From an uncultured Clostridia bacterium (GTDB lineage: Bacteria > Bacillota > Clostridia > Oscillospirales > Oscillospiraceae): 63,274 bases of DNA. Under the pieces are notes generated by a model. The model did no database searches. It saw nothing but the letters and a program-made list of their open reading frames with translations, and was not told the DNA's origin. How positions within the stretch are numbered: the stretch's first letter is position 1; the number at the start of each line of letters is the position of its first letter. The position numbers and the translations under genes are program-made. The DNA lies in NCBI GenBank assembly GCA_946628965.1, contig CAMOXI010000005.1, forward strand, positions 1 to 63,274, read 5' to 3'. Of the stretch, positions 36,059-45,755 are shown one piece after another.

Positions 36059-36086
36059 ATTATACAAAACGGGCGGCGTTTGTCAA
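36059..36086 (-). promoter_or_regulatory. Promoter of the lysine riboswitch transcript
   Basis: On the minus strand consensus TTGACA and TATAAT are 16 bases apart, about 20 bases before the aptamer. Confidence 0.85.
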
Positions 36087-36154
36087 TAGTTTCCAAAGCG
36101 GATTTTGTATTTTTATGCAAGTTTACGCTTTTCCGTCCGCCACTTCATCGATTT

Positions 36155-36310
36155 GCTGTAAAAAACAGCAAGAAAAAAGCGGCAGGTCGGAAAACCGACC
36201 TGCCAAAACAGGGTTGTGGGATAAAGATATGAGCCGGTTCTTCCTTCCGAAGAACCAATTGGATAAGCTGTAGCTATAAGATACTCTCCCGCCGCGTTTT
36301 TGTAAAGAGC
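36155..36310 (-). ncRNA. Candidate small RNA ended by an orphan terminator
   Basis: The gene-free stretch 36087-36427 holds, on the minus strand, GGCAGGTCGG/CCGACCTGCC with a TTTT loop followed by GCTTTTTTCTTG (36171-36204). Upstream of it is GGTTCTTC/GAAGAACC at about 36234-36258, and downstream is a second hairpin TTGCTGT/ACAGCAA. No minus-strand gene lies upstream that this terminator could serve, so a transcript of about 100-150 bases is possible. It matches no RNA family that I know. Confidence 0.35.
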
Positions 36311-36427
36311 GAAGGAGCACCAGTTTTGTCGATGAAAAAAAGAATACTTCGCGCACCCGGCGGACATACTATGCCTGAAACCATACGGCGGCATTCTGCG
36401 CCGCCGCAGAAGAGAGGAGTATCCTTT

Positions 36428-36640
36428 ATGATTATGGATCGTATCGCGCTGGTTCTGGCCATCATCGGCGGTCTGAACTGGGGAAGCGTCGGCCTGTTCC
36501 GTTTTGATCTGGTGGCCTGGCTCTTCGGCGGGCAGACCGCAACGGTAAGCCGTGTGGTCTACACGCTGGTGGGCCTTTCCGCCATCTGGTGCATCTCGCT
36601 GCTGTTTCGCACGGACGAACTCACCGACGACGGGATCTGA
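36428..36640 (+). CDS. DUF378 family small membrane protein
   Basis: A 70-residue protein with two hydrophobic helices and the DUF378 (YuzA-like) pattern: an I-G-G-L-N-W-G-S-V-G-L-F near residue 13 and V-V-Y-T-L-V-G-L-S-A near 43. The function is unknown. AGAGAGGAG lies before the ATG, and M-I-M-D offers a second start two codons on. Confidence 0.85.
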   Translation: MIMDRIALVLAIIGGLNWGSVGLFRFDLVAWLFGGQTATVSRVVYTLVGLSAIWCISLLFRTDELTDDGI

Positions 36641-36644
36641 GAAT

Positions 36645-36816
36645 AGTTTTGAGTTTTGAGTCGAAAGTTTTGAGCAAAGCAGCTGAAAGAATGCAGGAAG
36701 CGCTGAATATTCGACAAGAATTATTACGCTTTCAGCCGTTTTCGCCCAAGGAACAACAAGGACGCTGTCTCCCGGAGTCAAGCTCCTCAAAACTCAAAAC
36801 TCACAGCTCAAAACTA
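36645..36816. repeat. MITE-like element with TAGTTTTGAG ends
   Basis: TAGTTTTGAG at 36645 and its inverse CTCAAAACTA at 36807 bound 172 bases that contain further GTTTTGAG and CTCAAAAC copies near the ends. No protein is encoded. It lies between the DUF378 gene and the bidirectional terminator. Confidence 0.55.
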
Positions 36817-36818
36817 CG

Positions 36819-36857
36819 ATAAGAAACAGGGGCGCTGCACGCGCCCCTGTTTCTTAT
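36819..36857. terminator. Bidirectional terminator
   Basis: ATAAGAAACAGGGGCGC pairs perfectly with GCGCCCCTGTTTCTTAT over 17 bp. It ends both the DUF378 gene and the convergent glycerophosphodiesterase gene, whose last codons it overlaps. Confidence 0.85.
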
Positions 36858-37678
36858 TTGAATTTCAGCTTCGGCTTGTAAAACTCGAAGATCACGCCGT
36901 CGCGGCCCTTTTCGTTGCGGGGCTCATGGGAGGTCCAGCAGAAGCGCATGGCGCCGAGCAGCTCCGTCAGGCGCACATTCAGCGGCCGCGGGCCCACCTT
37001 GTAGGCGATGAACTGGGGCCGGGCGATCGGATTGAAGAGATTGTGACTCAGGGCAAAGCCCATGGCGGGCTTCATCCCGTCGTCCACATAGTCCTTCGTC
37101 GGCGCAGCCAGCTGGCCGCGGATCAGATCGGGCGCGTGGAAGCGAAACCAGGCCACGATAAAGGGGTTGAAGCTCTCGATGCACACCTCGCCCCGGTAGT
37201 TTTCCAAGATCGCATAGGTCTTCTCGCACAGTTCCCGGTTGCGTCTGCCGTTTTTCAGCTCCACGATCAGCGGCCCCGCGCCGCGGTAGACGTTCAGCAC
37301 CTCCGTCAGCAGAGGGATGCGCTGCTCTGTCCCGCAGAGGCGCAGCTCCTTGAGTTCCAGCAGCGTCAGCTCATCTACCCGTTTCTCCACGCCGCACATG
37401 CGCGTGAGCGTGGGGTCGTGGAAAACGACCACCTGCCCGTCCTTGGATAGCTGCACGTCCAGTTCCGCGCCGTAGCCCGCGCGGGCCGCCAGGCGGAATG
37501 CCTCCAGCGAGTTCTCCGGCACAGATTTGTCCCGGCTGTGCAGGCCGCGGTGGGCAAAGTTCATACCCAGGAAGGGCGCGCGCATCCGCGGCGTGGCGGC
37601 GCCGGGCGCCAGGAAATATACGGGCGCGGCTACAGCGCAGCCCAGGCCGATCAACAGTTTTCCGATGTTTTTATTCAT
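36854..37678 (-). CDS. Glycerophosphodiester phosphodiesterase (GDPD) family protein
   Basis: A 274-residue protein with an N-terminal hydrophobic segment (about residues 6-26) and a GDPD TIM barrel. N-F-A-H-R-G-L-H holds the first catalytic His, P-E-N-S-L-E-A-F, E-L-D-V-Q-L-S-K-D-G and V-V-F-H-D-P-T-L complete the metal and catalytic set (Glu, Asp, His). It hydrolyses glycerophosphodiesters, or possibly teichoic-acid-like polymers since it appears membrane-anchored. Its 3' end lies in the bidirectional terminator. Confidence 0.9.
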   Translation of the reverse strand: MNKNIGKLLIGLGCAVAAPVYFLAPGAATPRMRAPFLGMNFAHRGLHSRDKSVPENSLEAFRLAARAGYGAELDVQLSKDGQVVVFHDPTLTRMCGVEKRVDELTLLELKELRLCGTEQRIPLLTEVLNVYRGAGPLIVELKNGRRNRELCEKTYAILENYRGEVCIESFNPFIVAWFRFHAPDLIRGQLAAPTKDYVDDGMKPAMGFALSHNLFNPIARPQFIAYKVGPRPLNVRLTELLGAMRFCWTSHEPRNEKGRDGVIFEFYKPKLKFK

Positions 37679-37740
37679 AGATCCATCCTCGCGGAAGAAA
37701 GAATAAGCGTTATTTCAGCGCGAAAAAGCCTGTCTTTCGT

Positions 37741-37768
37741 TGTAGGGGCGCGTATTACGCGCCCGCCT
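37741..37768. repeat. Short TGTAGGGGC hairpin repeat
   Basis: TGTAGGGGCGCGTATTACGC and the following GCCCGCC form a GC-rich hairpin. The TAGGGG start is shared with the repeats at 45549-45702 and, inside coding DNA, at 59961-60029. Confidence 0.55.
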
Positions 37769-37808
37769 TGTCCGATGTTGTACCTCGTCCTGACAGGGAT
37801 CATCTCTT

Positions 37809-37882
37809 GGAGCGCCGCCGCAGGCTTTGCCGAGAGCAGTTTTTCCAAAAGATGCCGACGGGGAAGCCTGTGACGGCGCTCC
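37809..37882. repeat. Long imperfect inverted repeat behind the MFS gene
   Basis: GGAGCGCCGCCGCAGGCTT and AAGCCTGTGACGGCGCTCC pair over 19 positions, with only two G-U type changes, around a 36-base loop. It starts 7 bases behind the MFS stop and may help end that transcript. Confidence 0.5.
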
Positions 37883-37888
37883 GAAAGT

Positions 37889-39334
37889 TCAGTCGTCCGC
37901 GCCGAGGGCTTCCAGGCCCTTGACGTTTGCGACCTTGCCGGCCTTGATGTTCTTGACCAGGGACGTGAAGACCGTGAAGCTCAGGCAGGTCAGGATCGCG
38001 GCGTACACAGGCAGGGTGCGCCAGGCCTTGGTGCCGTTGAGCACCAGCCCCAGCAGCACGGGCGTGACCGTCTGGGCGGACATGCTGGCCGCGTAGTAGT
38101 AGCCGGTGAACTTGCCGATCTTTTTGGAGGAGCAGAGCTCAACCACCATCGGGAAGGAGCAGTTGTGCACCAGTGCCATGCCGAAGCCCTTGAGGACCCA
38201 GACCGCATACAGCAGCGTCGGGAAGGCAAACTCGCCCCGCTCGCCGACGGCGCGGCCGGTGGGCGCCACAAAGCACATGATGATGAGCCCCGCAAAGGTG
38301 ATGGCAAGGCCGGTGGAAATGGTCCACTTGCGGCCGATCCTGTCGGCGATGCCGCCCGCGATGGCAAAGCCCGCGACGGAGGCCAGGCCGCCCAGGATCG
38401 TCAGGATCATGGTGGCGCTGGAGGCCGACTGCAGATGGTAGATGACATAGTTGCCGATGTAGGTGCCGAGAGCGTTGTCAGACATGAACCAGAGGAATTC
38501 CGCGCCCAGGATTGCCAGCAGCATGGTCCTGTTCGCGCGGGACATGGGCTTGTCGTCGTCGATGGGGGTCTCCACCGCGGCGAGGCTCTCGCCCAGATCC
38601 ATCTCGTCCTTCAGCTCCTCGGCCAGCTTGTTTTCCTTTATGGTGGCGAAGAGTACCAGGGCGGAGATCACCATCAGCACGGAAGCGATGATGAAGGGCA
38701 GCTCGATGGTCCAGATATTGCGCTCGGCTATGGGGGCGTTGATGTACTTGGAGAGGACCATCACCAGGCCCAGCACCGTGGCGAAGGCGCCGCCGAAGTA
38801 GCCCATGATGTTGATGATGCCGTTGGCCTTGGCGCGCAGGGGCTTGGGCGTGATGTCCGGCATCAGGGCGACGGCCGGGTTGCGGTACATCATCATGAAC
38901 ATGAGGACGATGGCCATGGCGATGACCATGCCCACGATATTATTGTAATGGAAGAACAGCGGGATGAAGGGGAAGGCCACCGCCGACACGAAGGTGCCCA
39001 CCAGGATGTAGGGCATACGCTTGCCGATGGGGGTATGGGTCTTGTCGGAGAGGTTGCCGAAGATGGGCAGCAGAATCAGGGCGGCCAGGTTGTCACAGGC
39101 CATGATGATGCCCACGATCCACTGCACGTTCAGGATCTTGTCCGGATCGCTGGCCTTCAGCTCCGCCGAGGTCAGGCCGTAGATGTTGCGGGCAAAGATG
39201 TCTGTCAGAAAGGTGGGACACCAGGAGTCGTAGACCTGCCACAGCAGCAGGATGCCGAAGAAGGCGAAGCCGATCAGCGCCGTACGCTTATAGTTGAGCC
39301 GGAGGCCCTGGGGGGCGCTTTTTTCTTTTTTCAT
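37889..39334 (-). CDS. MFS transporter (SLC45/GPH-like sugar transporter)
   Basis: A 481-residue protein with about 12 transmembrane segments and a larger central loop (about residues 225-255, rich in Glu and Asp). N-L-S-D-K-T-H-T-P-I-G-K-R-M-P-Y near residue 95 and I-A-D-R-I-G-R-K-W near residue 330 are the MFS signature loops. The overall pattern recalls SLC45-like disaccharide transporters. The adjacent MarR protein, with an attenuator-like hairpin between them, probably controls it. The substrate is unknown. Confidence 0.85.
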   Translation of the reverse strand: MKKEKSAPQGLRLNYKRTALIGFAFFGILLLWQVYDSWCPTFLTDIFARNIYGLTSAELKASDPDKILNVQWIVGIIMACDNLAALILLPIFGNLSDKTHTPIGKRMPYILVGTFVSAVAFPFIPLFFHYNNIVGMVIAMAIVLMFMMMYRNPAVALMPDITPKPLRAKANGIINIMGYFGGAFATVLGLVMVLSKYINAPIAERNIWTIELPFIIASVLMVISALVLFATIKENKLAEELKDEMDLGESLAAVETPIDDDKPMSRANRTMLLAILGAEFLWFMSDNALGTYIGNYVIYHLQSASSATMILTILGGLASVAGFAIAGGIADRIGRKWTISTGLAITFAGLIIMCFVAPTGRAVGERGEFAFPTLLYAVWVLKGFGMALVHNCSFPMVVELCSSKKIGKFTGYYYAASMSAQTVTPVLLGLVLNGTKAWRTLPVYAAILTCLSFTVFTSLVKNIKAGKVANVKGLEALGADD

Positions 39335-39361
39335 AAAAATCGTCCTCTCTGTAAATGGGAG

Positions 39362-39392
39362 TAAAAACGGGACCCTCCGGTCAGGCGGGTCC
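39362..39392 (-). terminator. Hairpin between the MarR and MFS genes
   Basis: On the minus strand GGACCC and GGGTCC enclose 11 bases and are followed by GTTTTTA. It could end the MarR message or dampen read-through into the MFS gene. Confidence 0.6.
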
Positions 39393-39412
39393 TCTGCTTT
39401 GTGTTTTTGAAC

Positions 39413-39847
39413 TCACTCACACTCGGGCATCAGCTCGTTGGAGATCACCGTGAGCATCTCGTTGAGCTTCTCGACGTCCTCCTCGCTGAAGCGCTCTTTC
39501 ATCCGGCCGACCACGGTCAGCTCATAGGCGGTCAGCAGCTCCGCATAGCGGTAAAACTTCTCCGACAGCACCAGGTGATACTCACGCCGGTCGGTGGTGG
39601 AGTTCTGCCGGACCAGATAGCCCTTTTTGATCAGATTATTCACTTTATAGGTGGCATTGGACTGGGAAATATTCAGAAAATCAGCAAACTGGCCCACCGT
39701 CGGCTCGTCCAGCGCGCGAATAATATCAAGGGACAGGGCCTCCATGGCGGAGAGAGAACCGTCCCGTTCTCTCACTTTTTCGAAGACTTTGCGGAAAAAT
39801 TGCACTTTGAACTTGTCATAAACTTCGATAAAATTTTTTTCAAGCAT
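39413..39847 (-). CDS. MarR family transcriptional regulator
   Basis: A 144-residue winged-helix protein. The recognition part runs T-V-G-Q-F-A-D-F-L-N-I-S-Q-S-N-A-T-Y-K-V-N-N-L-I-K-K-G-Y (about residues 55-82), followed by the wing R-Q-N-S-T-T-D-R-R-E-Y. An upstream in-frame ATG exists at 39862, but GGAGG lies 8 bases before the ATG at 39847. It probably regulates itself and the MFS gene 78 bases downstream. Confidence 0.88.
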   Translation of the reverse strand: MLEKNFIEVYDKFKVQFFRKVFEKVRERDGSLSAMEALSLDIIRALDEPTVGQFADFLNISQSNATYKVNNLIKKGYLVRQNSTTDRREYHLVLSEKFYRYAELLTAYELTVVGRMKERFSEEDVEKLNEMLTVISNELMPECE

Positions 39848-39873
39848 CGCGCACGCCTCCATTCAATATATAC

Positions 39874-39902
39874 AGTTTACTCCGAAATAATACGTTTGTA
39901 AA
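39874..39902 (-). promoter_or_regulatory. Promoter of the MarR gene
   Basis: On the minus strand TTTACA and TAAACT are 17 bases apart, 27 bases before the ATG at 39847. Confidence 0.6.
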
Positions 39903-39979
39903 TGTGAAAAACATTTTCGAGACTCACAAAATCTTCGTGTCCAAACTGTGAATTTTCACGATGAAAAGCGCTGAAACTA

Positions 39980-40079
39980 TTGACAAGGGCAGGCGGCGGT
40001 GTTATATTAGCACTCGGAAGTTGAGAGTGCCAACAGTCTGAGGCTGTGAGTGCCAACAGTCGGAAGTTGAGAGTGCTAA
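39980..40079 (+). promoter_or_regulatory. Heat-shock promoter with CIRCE operator and two extra half-sites
   Basis: TTGACA (39980-39985) and TATATT (40003-40008) are 17 bases apart. The CIRCE inverted repeat TTAGCACTC-N9-GAGTGCCAA occupies 40007-40033, directly after the -10. GAGTGCCAAC then recurs at about 40048 and GAGTGCTAAC at about 40070, each 23 bases on, with GGAAGTTGA or TGAGGCTGT between. HrcA binds CIRCE and represses the operon. The repeated right halves are unusual. The last lies where a Shine-Dalgarno should be, 2 bases before the hrcA ATG. Confidence 0.93.
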
Positions 40080-40081
40080 CA

Positions 40082-41173
40082 ATGGCCTTAAGTGAGAGAA
40101 AAAAGAAGATCCTGGCCGCGGTGGTCGATGAGTACATCCGCACCGCCGAGCCGGTTGGCAGCAAGGCCATCGCCCAGAGCGGCGCGCTGCACTGCTCCTC
40201 CGCCACGATCCGCAACGAGCTGGCGGAGCTGGTGGCCATGGGCTATCTGGAGCAGCCGCACACCTCGGCCGGGCGCGTGCCCACGCCGATGGGCTACCGC
40301 ATGTACGTCAACGAGCTCATGGAGAAGCAGAAGCTCTCCCTGGAGGAGTTGGAGGACATGAACCGCCGCCTGGAGGCAAAGCTCCAGGAGCTGGACGCCA
40401 CGATCACCGACGTGAGCAGGCTGGCCTCCCAGATGACCGATTACCCCGTGGTCGCGCTGACCCGGCAGGTCGCCGCCACGATCAAGCGCTTCGATCTCAT
40501 CTATGTGGACGCCAACACCTTCATCATTGTCCTGATGCTCTCGGGCAGCACGGTCAAGAGCAAGCTGGTGCGCCTCCCCGTGTCGGTGGATCAGAAGCTG
40601 GTGCAGCGGCTCTCAAGCCTCTTCAACGCAAGCTTTACCGGCATCACCGAGGATCAGATCACGCCGCTGCTGATCAGCAGCACCGAGCGCGCGGCAGACG
40701 ATACCATGGGCATCACCTCCGTGATCGCCGCCTTCGTGATCGAGACCCTGACCGAGGCTAACACCCCATCCGCTTCCGTCTCCGGCGAGAACCGGCTCCT
40801 GAGCCAGCCGGAGTTCCGCGATCCGGACAAAGCCCACCGGCTGATGAGCTTTCTGTCCGGCGGCGGTTACATCCTCCCGGCCTCCGAAGGGCTGGGGGAC
40901 AGCAGCGAAGTCCGGGTGCTGATCGGCCCGGAGAACGTGGCCGAGGAGCTGAAGGATTCCAGCGTGATCATCGCAAGCTACGACGCGGGCGACAATACCC
41001 GGGGCCTGATCGGTGTGGTCGGCCCGACCCGCATGGATTACTCCGCGGTCGCCGCCAAGCTCCAGTTTCTGGCCGCGGGCCTGTCCCGCCGCCTGGGCGG
41101 GGGCGAGGCGCCGCCGGAGGGCATGCACAATAAGTTGATTATCAAGGGAGACGACCCCAATGAACGAAGATAA
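40082..41173 (+). CDS. hrcA: Heat-inducible transcription repressor HrcA
   Basis: A 363-residue repressor with the N-terminal winged helix (L-S-E-R-K-K-K-I-L-A-A-V-V-D-E-Y-I, S-S-A-T-I-R-N-E-L-A-E-L, T-S-A-G-R-V-P-T) and the C-terminal GAF-like domain. It binds CIRCE with GroEL help in related bacteria. The ATG at 40082 gives the standard N-terminus, although no GGAGG precedes it. A GTG at 40046 would add 12 atypical residues. The end overlaps grpE by 14 bases. Confidence 0.95.
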   Translation: MALSERKKKILAAVVDEYIRTAEPVGSKAIAQSGALHCSSATIRNELAELVAMGYLEQPHTSAGRVPTPMGYRMYVNELMEKQKLSLEELEDMNRRLEAKLQELDATITDVSRLASQMTDYPVVALTRQVAATIKRFDLIYVDANTFIIVLMLSGSTVKSKLVRLPVSVDQKLVQRLSSLFNASFTGITEDQITPLLISSTERAADDTMGITSVIAAFVIETLTEANTPSASVSGENRLLSQPEFRDPDKAHRLMSFLSGGGYILPASEGLGDSSEVRVLIGPENVAEELKDSSVIIASYDAGDNTRGLIGVVGPTRMDYSAVAAKLQFLAAGLSRRLGGGEAPPEGMHNKLIIKGDDPNERR

Positions 41174-41747
41174 GAAGCAGGATACGCCGGTCGAAGAGAC
41201 CGAGGAAATCAAGGAAGAGACCCCCGAGGTCAAGGAAGAAGCCGCCGCTCCCGAAGAGGAGAAAAAGGACGACAAAAAGGATAAGAAGTCCGGCAGGAAG
41301 AAGGACGAGGAGCGCATAGCCGCGCTGGAGAGCGAAAAAGCCGCCCTCAACGATCAGTATCTCCGTCTCGCCGCCGAGTACAAAAACTATCGCCGCCGCA
41401 GCCAGAAGGAAAAGGACGCGCTTTACGGCGATATCAAGGCCGACACCGTGGCGCAGTTTCTGCCGGTGTACGACAATCTGGAGCGCGCGCTGAACGCGGG
41501 CACCGAGGATGCGGCCTACCGCAAGGGCGTGGAGATGATCATGACCCAGTTCTGCACCACGATGGAAAAGCTGGGCGTCACGCCGATCGAGTGCCTCGGC
41601 GAGAAGTTCGATCCCACGCTGCACAACGCCGTCATGCATGTAGACGACGAGGAGAAAGGCGAGAACGAGATCGTCGAAGTGTTCCAGAAGGGCTTCAAAC
41701 TGGGCGACAAGGTGATCCGCTTCGCGATGGTCAAGGTGGCCAATTAG
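41160..41747 (+). CDS. grpE: GrpE nucleotide exchange factor
   Basis: A 195-residue protein. The first 60 residues are a charged Glu/Lys-rich tail, followed by the coiled-coil dimer helix (R-L-A-A-E-Y-K-N-Y-R-R-R-S-Q-K-E-K) and the C-terminal beta domain (L-G-E-K-F-D-P-T-L-H-N-A-V, E-V-F-Q-K-G-F-K-L). It exchanges ADP on DnaK. Translational overlap with hrcA fits the usual operon order. Confidence 0.95.
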   Translation: MNEDKKQDTPVEETEEIKEETPEVKEEAAAPEEEKKDDKKDKKSGRKKDEERIAALESEKAALNDQYLRLAAEYKNYRRRSQKEKDALYGDIKADTVAQFLPVYDNLERALNAGTEDAAYRKGVEMIMTQFCTTMEKLGVTPIECLGEKFDPTLHNAVMHVDDEEKGENEIVEVFQKGFKLGDKVIRFAMVKVAN

Positions 41748-41776
41748 TTTTCAGTTTTCAGTTTTTAGTCTTTAGA

Positions 41777-43821
<2,045 letters not shown>

Positions 43822-43865
43822 GCTTCCTTTCGAGATCCTCTCTCTTTCACAAATAACCCGGCCTT

Positions 43866-43945
43866 TGAGGCGAGGAATTTCCTCGCCTCATTGGTACGCT
43901 ATTTCCCCCATCGTTCTGAGATTCTTCGCTTCGCTCAGAATGACA
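43866..43945. repeat. Hairpin and TGTCATTCTGAGCGAAGCGA repeat between dnaK and dnaJ
   Basis: TGAGGCGAGG/CCTCGCCTCA forms a hairpin at 43866-43890 without a T run. At 43913-43945, read on the minus strand, TGTCATTCTGAGCGAAGCGA continues with AGAATCTCAG. This repeat is widespread between genes in Firmicutes, and close copies occur here inside coding DNA at 48937, 49058, 59919 and 60198. Confidence 0.75.
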
Positions 43946-44005
43946 CTACAAACACACCGTCCTTCCGCAGAAGTGAAAATTCCCACGGGATGACGAGGAG
44001 AAACT

Positions 44006-45142
44006 ATGGCAGAAAAACGCGATTACTATGAGGTGCTCGGCGTAGACAAGAGCGCCACACAGGACGAAATCAAAAAGGCTTTCCGCAAGATCACCAAGGC
44101 CAACCACCCGGATCTGCACCCCGGCGACAAGGAGTGCGAGGAGCGCTTCAAGGAGGCCAACGAGGCCTACGAGGTGCTCTCCGACGAGGAGAAGCGCAAG
44201 AAGTACGACCAGTTCGGTCACGCGGCTTTTGATCCCAATGCGGGCTACGGCGCGGGCGGCTTCGGCGGCTTTGACGGCTTCGGCGATCTGGGCGATATCT
44301 TTGGGGATATCTTCGGCGGTTTCGGCGGATTCGGCGGCCAGACCCGCAACCCCAACGCCCCCCGCAAGGGCGACAGTGTGCGCGTGAGCGTGAACATCTC
44401 CTTCGAGGAGGCGGCCTTCGGCTGCGAGAAGGAGGTCACCGCTCCCCGTGTGGAGCAGTGCCCCGACTGCAAGGGCACCGGCTGCGCCCCCGGCACCACG
44501 CCGGAGATCTGCCCCGACTGCAAGGGCACCGGCACCGTGCGCACCACCCAGCGCACGCCCTTCGGCGCCATGCAGTCCACCTCCCCCTGCTCCAAGTGCC
44601 GCGGCACGGGCAAGATCATCCATCAGCCCTGCAAGACCTGCCGGGGCCTGGGCAGCATCCGCCGCCAGCACAAGATGACCGTGAAGATCCCCGCCGGCAT
44701 CGACGACGGCCAGACCATCTCCCGCCAGGGCTACGGCAACGCGGGCGTCAACGGCGGCCCCGCCGGCGATCTGCTCATTAACGTCATCGTGAGACCCCAC
44801 CCGATCTTCGAGCGCGACGGCAACTCTGTTATCATGGAGCAGGAGATCTCCTATGCGCAGGCCACCCTGGGCGCCGAGATCGAAGTCCCCACGCTGGACG
44901 GCAAGGTCAAGCTGAACATACCCGAGGGTACCCAGCCCGGCGCGGTCTTCCGGCTGCGCGGCAAGGGCATCCCCTTCCTGCGCGGCGGCGGCCGGGGCGA
45001 TCAGTTCGTATCCGTGAAGATCGGCATCCCCAAGGGCCTGACCTCCTCCCAGAAGGAGCTGCTGCGACAGTTCGCGGCCTCCATGGGCGAATACGACAAC
45101 GGCGGCAAGTCCGGCGGCATCTTCGGCAAGAAAAAGAAATAA
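44006..45142 (+). CDS. dnaJ: Chaperone DnaJ (Hsp40)
   Basis: A 378-residue protein of the full type I layout. The J domain at residues 1-70 has H-P-D in N-H-P-D-L-H. A Gly/Phe-rich linker lies at about 75-115. Four zinc repeats follow: C-P-D-C-K-G-T-G, C-P-D-C-K-G-T-G, C-S-K-C-R-G-T-G and C-K-T-C-R-G-L-G. Two C-terminal substrate domains complete it. It stimulates DnaK ATPase. The operon ends with the terminator at 45147. Confidence 0.97.
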   Translation: MAEKRDYYEVLGVDKSATQDEIKKAFRKITKANHPDLHPGDKECEERFKEANEAYEVLSDEEKRKKYDQFGHAAFDPNAGYGAGGFGGFDGFGDLGDIFGDIFGGFGGFGGQTRNPNAPRKGDSVRVSVNISFEEAAFGCEKEVTAPRVEQCPDCKGTGCAPGTTPEICPDCKGTGTVRTTQRTPFGAMQSTSPCSKCRGTGKIIHQPCKTCRGLGSIRRQHKMTVKIPAGIDDGQTISRQGYGNAGVNGGPAGDLLINVIVRPHPIFERDGNSVIMEQEISYAQATLGAEIEVPTLDGKVKLNIPEGTQPGAVFRLRGKGIPFLRGGGRGDQFVSVKIGIPKGLTSSQKELLRQFAASMGEYDNGGKSGGIFGKKKK

Positions 45143-45146
45143 GAGC

Positions 45147-45186
45147 AACAGGTCCGCGAGGAAGTTCCCCACGGACCTGTTTTTTG
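45147..45186 (+). terminator. Terminator of the heat-shock operon
   Basis: AACAGGTCCG and CGGACCTGTT pair around a 15-base loop and are followed by six T. It abuts the 3' end of the convergent small zinc-ribbon gene. Confidence 0.9.
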
Positions 45187-45188
45187 AT

Positions 45189-45413
45189 TCAATAGTATCC
45201 GCTGTCGCCGCACCAGCCGCACTCCCAGCCGGCGCCCCGGTCCATGACCGGGCTTCCGCAGTTGGGGCAGGTCGTGCGTTTGACGCGCAGGCGCTGCACC
45301 GGCGGCCTTGTATCTTTGCTCTCCGTCGGCGGCTTCTTCTCCGCGGCGCGGGCAACCAGGATATATACCGGCAGAAAAATCACGCCCAGGATCAGTAAAA
45401 TCAGACCTTCCAT
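45189..45413 (-). CDS. Small membrane protein with a C-terminal zinc ribbon
   Basis: A 74-residue protein: a hydrophobic helix at about residues 4-22, a charged linker, and a C-terminal C-P-N-C...C-G-W-C pair able to bind zinc. I do not recognise a named family. The ribosome site is weak (GCCGGTG region), but the helix plus ribbon layout and the fit between terminator and repeat region support a real gene. Confidence 0.65.
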   Translation of the reverse strand: MEGLILLILGVIFLPVYILVARAAEKKPPTESKDTRPPVQRLRVKRTTCPNCGSPVMDRGAGWECGWCGDSGYY

Positions 45414-45548
45414 GACAGCACCGGCTTTCTGAAGTATTTATGTTTTTATTATAGTCGAGAAAGCTCCTGTTATCAACTCCCGCACAATTGCATATAACAA
45501 AGCAAACAGCGCGCCGCAGAATGCAAAATCATCGAAGCGGCCGCTGTT

Positions 45549-45702
45549 TTATCGTAGGGGCGGCGGCTTTGCCCCGCCCGGCACGCAGCGGTACACTCCG
45601 TCAAAAGGTCCGGCGAATTCGTGCTTTTCCGAGTTCACCGAACTTTTTTCGTGACAGATGTATTGTACTGCCGGGAGGGGACAAGCCCCTCCCCTACGAT
45701 AA
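45549..45702. repeat. MITE-like repeat with 12-bp inverted ends
   Basis: TTATCGTAGGGG at 45549 and CCCCTACGATAA at 45691 are perfect inverted ends of a 154-base unit. Each end is itself a GC-rich hairpin. No transposase is present. The rest of the gene-free stretch 45414-45755 shows nothing further. Confidence 0.65.
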
Positions 45703-45755
45703 CGATCGAGCTTTGTGCGATTTCTCTTATTTCGCAACGCATCTTTGTTCTTTTC

